The notes beneath the pieces are model-generated. The model saw only the letters and a list, made by a program, of their open reading frames with translations, ran no database searches and was not told the DNA's origin. Shown here piece after piece: positions 32,409 to 38,830 of a DNA stretch of 38,830 bases. Both the position numbers and the translations under genes were made by a program. The stretch comes from Beverwykella pulmonaria. Lineage: Eukaryota > Ascomycota > Dothideomycetes > Pleosporales > Melanommataceae. The stretch covers positions 2,273,820-2,312,649 of the forward strand of contig BCHH01000009.1 in assembly GCA_001599595.1 (NCBI GenBank), in the 5' to 3' direction. The first letter of the stretch is position 1, and the number at the start of each line of letters is the position of its first letter.

Positions 32409-33905
32409 CTATAATCTCATCACCCGCCCCCCACTCCACCTCTGCGCCTCCGACTCCTCCCACTCTGCACTTACCACAGTAGTTTTCACAATCTTCGCCT
32501 GACTCTCCGTACTCTCCGTCTCCCACTTCCTCTCATCTTGGTTTCTCGGCGCCGAAATCACAACATCGGTCTCGCCATCCGGCATTCTTAGCCCACCAGG
32601 CAAGCCCGACGCAGATTTCGAGTGTGAGGTAAAGTCATCACTCAAAATAGGCACAAACCTTCGTATGCCAGTCTCGTTTTGACCCGTACTCCGACTTGTA
32701 TTGTCAGCAGAAGAGGAAGTATTGCTCATCTTGTAGGAAGTGCTTTTGCTATGCAAGTAGCCCAGCTCTGGTGGTGTGCCCCGCCGACGCAGCTCATCGG
32801 AGCCGTACAAGCCTGAAGGAATGGATTCAAGCAGCGGCCGGAGATACGGCACGCATGATGTGAGAATCGTGATGCACTCGATAATCTGGGACGTCAACGT
32901 CCACTTCCACAAATCACGGGTGGGGTTCGCCGAGCTGAAGGCCGGCGCCCAAGCTATCTGGATGCCAGTAGCTATGATATCGCTGTAGCATCGTTAGCTT
33001 GAAAGAAGAGGCCGAGTGGGATCGACTGTTTTGGAGACATACAGTGATCGTGCGCCGAAGAACGCCAGGATTGTTGCTTTCTTACCTGTGCTCATCTGCA
33101 GCGTGACTATGACTTGCACAGGGAAGAGAATCAGCGCCACGTCAGTCAGCATGTTGATGGCACCCATGCCGCGCCAGAAAGCAGGCTGCCATGACTTGTC
33201 AGTAATCCTTCCACCATCGCCCGAGAAGTCAAAACCTACCAGGCTAAAGCAGCTACTCCCCGGTCCAAACGAATGCCATGGCTGCTCAATCCCGCACTGG
33301 AAGGCAGCAGCAAGCTCGGAAGCAATGCCCCACAAGGCGGTGAAAGCAGTGAGGGAGATGCCCAATCCGCGATGCAGATCCGAAGCAGTAAGTATCATCA
33401 TGAGTGAGATGATGGAGAGCTTTGCGAGAGCCAGGGTGGCGATGTAGAGCAGCCTGCTTGCATATTCGCTCTGCATTATGCAGTTAGCAAGGTGTTGACA
33501 TGCCATCGCCTTCGGGTTGAAACATGTACAGCAGAAGCATACCCGTTCGTAAGCCACCATCTGCATCTCTGTCAAAGATGAGATATCTCTGCCGAGCCCA
33601 TTCGTAGTCTGGATGCCGACTGCTATTCCTGAGCCCACGCTCGCTATCTAGCAGTAAGATGTGAACCGTCAGTGCGAGATCGACGACGGCGTGCGTCAGA
33701 GACAGACAGGGGAGCCTACCAGGGCCGCGACTACAAAAGCATCGTCGACATATATCCGCCTCCGCAGCGCCCGTTTCGTCACCAGCCGCATGAAAACGGC
33801 CAGTGCCGAAGTAATCAGCAGAATCCAAGAAATGACGTTGAGAAAAGGCCCCAGGTCTTTCTCGGAGCCCGGCCGTCGTGCAACGAAGTGGAAAAGCGCA
33901 CTCAT
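32409..33905 (-). CDS. fungal rhodopsin-domain (PTH11-like) integral membrane protein
   Basis: Five exons on the minus strand: 33905-33720, 33647-33543, 33470-33240, 33185-33043 and 32982-32409. They total 1239 bp and 412 residues, all in phase. The introns are 72, 72, 54 and 60 bp; a CTAAC branch site precedes the last acceptor. The N-terminal part is a seven-helix bundle of the fungal rhodopsin-domain family: NVISWILLITSALAVFMRLVTK, YVDDAFVVAAL, QMQMVAYERSEYASRLLYIATLALAKLS-type segments, AFWRGMGAINMLTDVALILFP and FFGARSLDIIATGIQIAW. A polar cytoplasmic tail of about 140 residues follows. PTH11-type relatives sense surfaces or nutrients, but most family members have no known ligand. The gene converges on the GH28-like gene with 183 bp between the stop codons. 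Confidence 0.87.
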
Positions 33906-34940
33906 TGCATCTCCTCGACGGTGTAAATCAACTCAATGTCCGTAGGGCGGCCCGCTAGAGGCGAGGGAAGCCGCAATGCCAGAGCTGCAATGGTGGGCGC
34001 GTCCAGCTTGAGTCTCCGAAGGCACATGTTTTGAGAAGAAATGGAGGTAATGTGATGTGCCTGTGAAGGCAGAGACGCACCGCATTACTGCTCTTCTAAG
34101 ACTTGCGCGCCAACTCGTAGAGGGGCTTTCGATCCTGTGCTTGTGGGAGCCCTGTACGCCCTTGCTCTCAGTGACTATGCAAGGACTTTCGGAGGAAGAG
34201 ATAACACCATGACCGTCACCATTCTCGTGGGACATTCTCACCCACGTCGGTCGGGAACTAGCCGGCGCATGATAGATGAACTTCTGTCCCTAGGAGTAAG
34301 GACGATATCATCATTACCCGAAGACAAACTTACACCAAACTTTCAGCCGAGACAGTCTCCTCACATCCACCGCCGCTAAGAAGTATGGATCAGCTAGTTG
34401 GCCCGACTCTGTTGACAAGAAGAGGAAAGCAGTAGTACGATGGCTTATGCATTGTGCCACAGCAGATGTCGAGAGAAATTGAAGGAATACGGAACACGGA
34501 ACACGGAACACGGAGAGCTTTACGGCCGTGAAACACATACAATGTTGTACAACTCCTACCATCTCTAGGCGAGGCGGCAGTTGGCATCAGCTAGCGCACA
34601 GATTCGTCATCTGACAGGATTCACGGAAAGTTGCAGGTCTCGAATGTTGTGTATCACATCAGAAGTAATCTTTGGGGGGCGAAGGCTATCCCCGGGACTG
34701 GAGGAGATCCAGAGAAGAATTTGCATTCGCGGTGTCGAATTTAGTAGCTCGTCTACAATGGCCAGACCCTCCATATTTGTCACAAGACGATATCAGCAGA
34801 GACAGTTGAACTATGTGACGAAACGTGACTGATCCAAGACACTTCCCGCCTCCCCACCGAAGCGCGCCTCCAGTCGATGATTACTATGACAATATGAGCG
34901 GTGGTGCCAAAAGAGTTTTTCGTTGCGACCACTCACCAAA
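33906..34940. other. intergenic, receptor-gene promoter and flank
   Basis: No gene is supported in this 1 kb. It must hold the promoter of the minus-strand receptor-like gene and the 3' flank of the small secreted protein. A GGAACAC trimer lies at 34491-34511. Confidence 0.5.
34491..34511. repeat. tandem heptamer GGAACAC x3
   Basis: Three perfect copies of GGAACAC followed by GGA; a simple repeat in intergenic sequence. Confidence 0.8.
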
Positions 34941-35147
34941 TCAGTTGGTGATGATCATGGCATCCCTTGGTTTCTCTTCGACTGCAGGGGCCATCCTTCG
35001 ATCAACAGTACTGACAATGCTACCGATTTCGGGAGCTTCATCCGCTATGTTAGGAACAGCTTTGGGGACGAGGCGATGATATACAGGAACTGAGATGACA
35101 CTGGCCACGAGGGCGAGCAGCGGCAGGATGGCAATAGTCGATTGCAT
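34941..35147 (-). CDS. small secreted protein (68 residues), hypothetical
   Basis: The ATG at 35147-35145 opens a 68-residue frame with a good signal peptide (MQSTIAILPLLALVASVIS, residues 1-19). The mature part has no cysteine, so it is not a disulfide-stabilised effector. It contains an Arg-Arg pair (50-51) and two Lys-Pro or Pro-Lys spots (28-29 and 59-60), which may allow processing into peptides. A further ATG lies six codons upstream in frame, but the shorter start places the signal peptide at the very N-terminus. An additional downstream exon is possible: a GTGAGT donor-like site lies just past the stop. It is the gene closest to the damaged LINE. Function unknown. Confidence 0.5.
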   Translation of the reverse strand: MQSTIAILPLLALVASVISVPVYHRLVPKAVPNIADEAPEIGSIVSTVDRRMAPAVEEKPRDAMIITN

Positions 35148-35459
35148 GTTAGGAAGAGTCGACAATGTTAGCTCTTGTGCTGTTAGATTATTTCTCGCCA
35201 GCGAGAGTTCACTCTACTCACAATAACTTGACTGTACTATTAAGTAGTATATTCTCTCGGGGTTTGGGCAAGAGAAATGGCCAGTCCGAACTTATATGGG
35301 TTTATATCTTCATCACTTGATTTAGAACTCAGTGACAACGCCACCGAACACCAATTTTTCTAGATTGTTAGACTGGTACTCCTTATTAATTATCCATCTA
35401 AACCTAGCTGAAACAGGCCTGAATTTTCGAATTCTAGTCTTCTCCCGCCCTCTACTCAT
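35148..35459. other. short intergenic stretch before the LINE
   Basis: Holds the likely promoter of the small secreted protein and the 5' flank of the LINE. No gene is seen. The exact 5' end of the LINE could not be fixed, and no target-site duplication can be tested because its 3' end is not in the window. Confidence 0.45.
35291..35308 (-). promoter_or_regulatory. TATA-like elements upstream of the small secreted protein
   Basis: CATATAAG (about 35292-35299) and GATATAAA (35301-35308) on the minus strand, about 145-160 bp upstream of the ATG at 35147. The spacing is like that of the But2-domain gene. Confidence 0.4.
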
Positions 35460-35482
35460 TGCGCTGCTGCGCGGTGAGGTAA

Positions 35483-37240
35483 ATGGCAGATTCTGCAGCA
35501 GCACCTAGGGCATCCCCTAACCGCCAGCAGCCATCTCCCCTCCCCCCAGAGGGCTGCACTAGGCCAGCGGGGCCCGAGTCTGCTAGACAGAATAATATTC
35601 GCACCTCTAAGAGGCACCGCGCGATGGATATCCGCGCGCCAGCACGCCTTTAACTTAGTGGCGGTGCGAACACCCAGGACAGAGCCAGTACAGCAGCCAA
35701 CGCCGTCACCAGCGCAATTGCCCCCCACCTCGCCGCCGCCAGGCACGCTACCTAGAGGCGTGAAATCATTACTACAGCCCTAGCAGAGGCTATTAACAAT
35801 TGCATAAGGGGCTTTAAGAACCCCAAAGATGCGGGTATTGCAGACAACCTCTAGCGCCTAGTTATCCAGGCCATCACCACCTTAGTTATAAGCACTAGAA
35901 GCAGCACTAGCCGCACAGCCAGCAGCAGCAACAGCAACAGCAACTTAAGCGCTGCTAGACACCTTAGAAAGACGTACGCAGAGGCTGCTTCAACATCCCC
36001 CTTAGGGGAGAGCAACTATCCTATTTTAGGAAGCACGCCCTAAAGAAGACAAGCACAGGCTCTACTAGCCTACAACACAACAGCAAGGCAGGACAACAAC
36101 ATGCACATCCTACTTACAGCACCCGCCCCAATCTAGCTCCTAAACCTAGCACTAATAGCTATTTAACAAGCTATATGCGCTGCCACAGGACTCTAGATTG
36201 CTAACATACCCTAGGCTACAGCNACAAAAANAGGCTAGGCAATNACCCTAGCNAACANAATAATCTGTNACTAGCTTATAGAGCAAGAAAACTAGAAGAG
36301 GATAATCTNNNCTATTAAGGGCNACAGGGCTGCCCTCCTANANAAATAGCACAACTACATAGTCTANAATGTNTAGTGCAGTTTTAGNAGCCTCCTAGGG
36401 GAGGAAACCCCTATTACACAACAAGACATTAAGGAGGAGGTTGCAGCCTAAACAAGAGTGCAGCTAATTAGCTGCTAGCCCTCTAGATATAGCCCTAGTA
36501 AGGGAGGCCTAATTACCTAGGTTATCTCCTTTCTTAGACTAGTACAACCTTTCTAACTCTTTAGGACTAGCAACTAGTCCAAAGAAATTATTAGAAAAGT
36601 TGCAATAGCCTGTTACAAGGATAGCTGCTAGAGCTACTGCAATTTTACAAAATACACTAAAGCAGCTAGATGCACCTATTGCAGCAATAGAGTTGTAGGC
36701 TATGTTGGGCCCTTAGGCACAGAGTGCGCTTACAAGGAGAGGTGCGTAAACTGCTAGGGACCCTACTAGTTAGGCTACAACACCTGCCCTGCAGTTCCTA
36801 GGAGAGTAGATAGCAGGATTATTAAACCTACTAAGAAAGAGCTGTTAGCGCTACAACGCGCTAGACGTTGCGCCTTCTAGCAGGTGCATAACCTTGCTAA
36901 ACAACAGGTGCAACAACTAGCTAAACAGCAGCTCTCCCAAGAGTTATTATCTAGTGGAGAAGGTGTACTAGTTACACAAGCTAACTACTCCAACTAGAAC
37001 AGCGTGCCTGCTACTAGAACCTAGACAGGGAGAAAGCGTACAGCTACACAGACGTAGGCGCTGGCTAGGGCATTAGTCACTATGCTACAAAGATCTAGCT
37101 CTAGGCTAAATAGGAATGCCTCCTAGTAAGCCTCCCTAAACCTAGCCCAACTCTTAGCCTAGAGCATTGTCCCCTAGAACAAGCACACTACTTTGTCCTA
37201 GGAAGAGGACATAGACATAAATAAGTCCTCTAATTAATAG
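35483..37240 (+). pseudogene. LINE ORF1 (gag-like, CCHC zinc knuckles), broken by stops
   Basis: The frame opens at the ATG at 35483 (MADSAAAPRASPNRQQPSPL). It continues in the same frame through the zinc-knuckle region at about 36660-36820: ARCTYCS (Cys codon at 36671), then ERCVNC, GYNTCP and PRR. This is the C-x2-C...C-x2-C...C pattern of fungal LINE ORF1 proteins, which bind the element RNA. The stops within it are TAG or TAA, for example after PARL, HAT and NL. A Ser/Asn-rich repeat (about 35900-35945) precedes a TYAEAAS segment. The true end is unclear because several stops cluster near 37235-37243. Confidence 0.75.
36223..36388. other. cluster of ambiguous bases (N)
   Basis: Isolated Ns are scattered through this stretch of LINE ORF1 rather than forming a gap. 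This suggests unresolved mixture between near-identical repeat copies or low-quality consensus, not missing sequence. Confidence 0.9.
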
Positions 37241-37290
37241 TAGAACAACTAGCGTATTAACAACACGCCCCTACTAAGGCCAAAGACATA

Positions 37291-38719
37291 CAAATAGGAT
37301 AGGTTAATATAGGCAAAGGATTACTAAACTACATCACTACCCTTAAAATTACCTATAATAAGGGGATAGACGTCCTATGCGTGCAAGAACCCTTTACTTA
37401 GGCAGGGACACAAACCTTAACACACCTAGGCTACACGCACTACCTACTAGTAGAGGCATAGGACAACCTAGCAGAGTAGGAAGCCTAGCAGCTATGTATT
37501 ATAACATACATTTAGAAAGGAGCAGGACTCTATATTACACACTGCCAACCTTTACAGGACAGGGACCTATATTAGATAGAAGTAAACAGTATATCTATAC
37601 TAAACATCTACAGACAACCCTAGGCCCTACAGGCTCTAGACTATGTTATCTACCTTTCCCCCCTGCCCTGCTACATAGTAGGAGGAGACTTTAACACTAA
37701 GCACAACATGTTTAAGCTAGGCGTTATAACTTTACAAGGCAGAGCAGAGCTTGCTAAATAGGCTGCTAAGAGCGGCATAGACTTTATAGGAGAACTAGGC
37801 AAGGCCACGCACTAAGCTAGACACGTTATTAATCTTACTTTTACAAACGTGCTATTTACTAAAACATTTATTAGACCTAACCTATACTATAGTTTAGATT
37901 ATACTACCTAGGTTACTACAATCCTAGGGCGCAGTAGGCAGACGCTTAAGTAGTACTACTACTAGGTTCTGTTAGACAAGCTACCTAAGTTTGTAGGCGT
38001 AGTTGCCCTAGGCATACACTGCGTCCCTAACCCTAACAACCTAGCTAGCAACAAGCTTAAAACATATATAAACACACTTACCTAGGTTATTAATAAGGGC
38101 ATATGTACAGCAGGAAAGGCTAATTACAGGGCAGGACACTTAGCCCCCTAGTAGACAAAGGAGTGCTATAAAGCCTACTAGCAACACCTGCGCTTAATAG
38201 AGGGACACATAGGCTACAGGCCTACAGAGGCTACCTGCGTTTTCTATACTATTGTCTAAAAAGCAAAAAGGGAATACTAGCAACACACAATTAATAACAT
38301 TGCTAATAACTAGGACTTATACAGAATTATAGGCTGGCACTAGTTGCAGCCTACCTGCCCTAACAAACCACTAATTATAGAGGACAGAACTATCTACAAC
38401 AAGAAGGAGAAGGCAGAGGCCCTCTATAAAGCTGTACTATACTACTTTAACACAGACAACAACCTAGACGCCCCCCTACTACTGTAGGATAAACCTACCC
38501 TTACATAGGACAGCAGCCTTTTAATAGAAGAAGCTAAGAGGAACACTATTAGCATTATAAGCACATTACTAGGGCTAGACAGAGTCACAGTCTAACTCCT
38601 TAAGGCATGCTGGCACGTTATCTAAGAGCGCGTCTGCAGCATCTACTGTAGATGCTTACAACTTAGCTACTTCCCACACGCGTGGAAGCTAGCTAAAGTA
38701 GCTATAATACCTAAGGTGG
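37291..38719 (+). pseudogene. LINE ORF2 (endonuclease and start of RT), broken by stops
   Basis: A single frame, different from that of ORF1, runs from about 37291 to the interruption at 38719. It begins VNIGKGLLNYITTLKITYN and GIDVLCVQEPFT, the N-terminal motif of LINE APE endonucleases. The GGDFNTKH motif (about 37681-37704) supplies the catalytic Asp-Phe-Asn. Further on, LLKACWHVI and FPHAWKLAKVAIIPKV mark the first reverse transcriptase blocks. Trp positions have become TAG, for example directly after QEPFT and in VEA-stop-DNLAE-stop-EA. The RT catalytic motif lies beyond the break. The original enzyme would nick target DNA and prime reverse transcription; this copy cannot. Confidence 0.82.
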
Positions 38720-38830
38720 TGTCACGAGAGGCTATCGGTAGCAGAGGATAAAGGTTCAATTAAATATCGGATACTACGGATACAATCTCAGGTGCGATAA
38801 ATTATCATACAAGACGTTGCGTAAGGAGCT
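38720..38830. mobile_element. start of a younger nested insertion (possible LTR)
   Basis: At 38720 the LINE frame stops matching and the sequence begins TGTCACGAGAGG, a TG start compatible with an LTR. Its composition differs: TCA occurs four times in 111 bases, whereas the preceding 1.4 kb has about two. The family cannot be identified from this fragment, and its end lies outside the window. Confidence 0.45.

Larger units (their letters stand above)
35460..38719 (+). mobile_element. Tad1-like LINE (non-LTR retrotransposon), stop-riddled and 3'-interrupted
   Basis: The plus strand can be read as two consecutive LINE ORFs if premature stops are ignored. The first has a CCHC-type gag region. 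The second has an APE-type endonuclease followed by the start of reverse transcriptase. Stops are almost all TAG with some TAA; no TGA was seen after about 36000. Neither frame shifts over the length examined, so the damage is by substitution. Many stops sit where Trp or Gln is expected, as C-to-T mutation on either strand would produce. The element is cut at about 38720 by unrelated sequence. The first 400 bp are GC-rich and much less mutated. Confidence 0.85.

Noticed and set aside
37377..37694. 105-residue plus-strand frame inside the LINE
   Set aside because: It is out of frame with the recognisable endonuclease sequence and is open only because stops fall in the other frame.
35483..38719. 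Reassigned TAG codon (readthrough as Trp or Gln) instead of mutation
   Set aside because: TAG stands for both Trp and Gln positions, TAA also occurs, and the genes in the rest of the window use TAG as a normal stop (cystathionine beta-synthase). A C-to-T process explains all of these.
1..38830. CRISPR array, bacterial operon or rRNA genes
   Set aside because: No regularly spaced direct repeats or rRNA-like sequence; spliced genes identify a eukaryotic chromosome.

Overview
The window is nuclear DNA of a filamentous ascomycete (Pezizomycotina). The genes carry short spliceosomal introns, mostly 47-78 bp, with GT..AG ends and often CTAAC/CTGAC branch sites. The families are typical of moulds: a VIB-1/XprG-type NDT80 factor, a But2-domain secreted protein, a PTH11-like rhodopsin-domain receptor, a GH28-like protein and an F-box-like protein. 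Copia and LINE retroelements flank them, and the LINE shows RIP-like damage. Dothideomycetes is a plausible class, but the sequence alone does not prove it.

Layout. Positions 1-1361 are the 3' end of a Ty1/copia element with its LTR. Positions 1362-7640 hold no gene I can support; the last 1.6 kb is probably the promoter and leader of the vib-1-like factor. From 7641 to 17391 lie three plus-strand genes: the four-exon vib-1-like factor, the SRP receptor beta subunit and cystathionine beta-synthase. An AT-richer stretch (about 17.4-20.8 kb) holds a solo LTR of the same copia family with a perfect 5-bp target duplication, and a second, poorer LTR-like relic. Then come four minus-strand genes: a FAXC/metaxin-like GST-fold protein, an F-box-like acidic protein, a secreted But2-domain protein and a seven-exon amino-acid/choline-type permease. 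A plus-strand GH28-like protein converges on a five-exon rhodopsin-domain membrane protein, followed by a small predicted secreted protein.

The right end (35460-38719) is a Tad1-like LINE. Both reading frames can be followed without a frameshift but are riddled with TAG/TAA stops. In its 3' two thirds, TCA/TGA and CCA/TGG are almost gone while ACA/TGT and GCA/TGC remain common, so the C-to-T damage appears restricted to pyrimidine-C-A sites. At about 38720 the LINE is cut by sequence without this signature, probably a younger LTR insertion.

Functional reading. The left half is housekeeping and regulatory: protein targeting to the ER, transsulfuration, and a nutrient/secretion/heterokaryon-incompatibility regulator. 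The right half, next to the mutated transposon, is rich in secreted and plasma-membrane proteins (But2 protein, permease, GH28-like protein, receptor-like protein, small secreted protein). That is the kind of content expected at an environment-facing, TE-bordered locus, but co-regulation is only an inference. All exon structures were assembled by hand from splice signals and reading phase and have no transcript support here.
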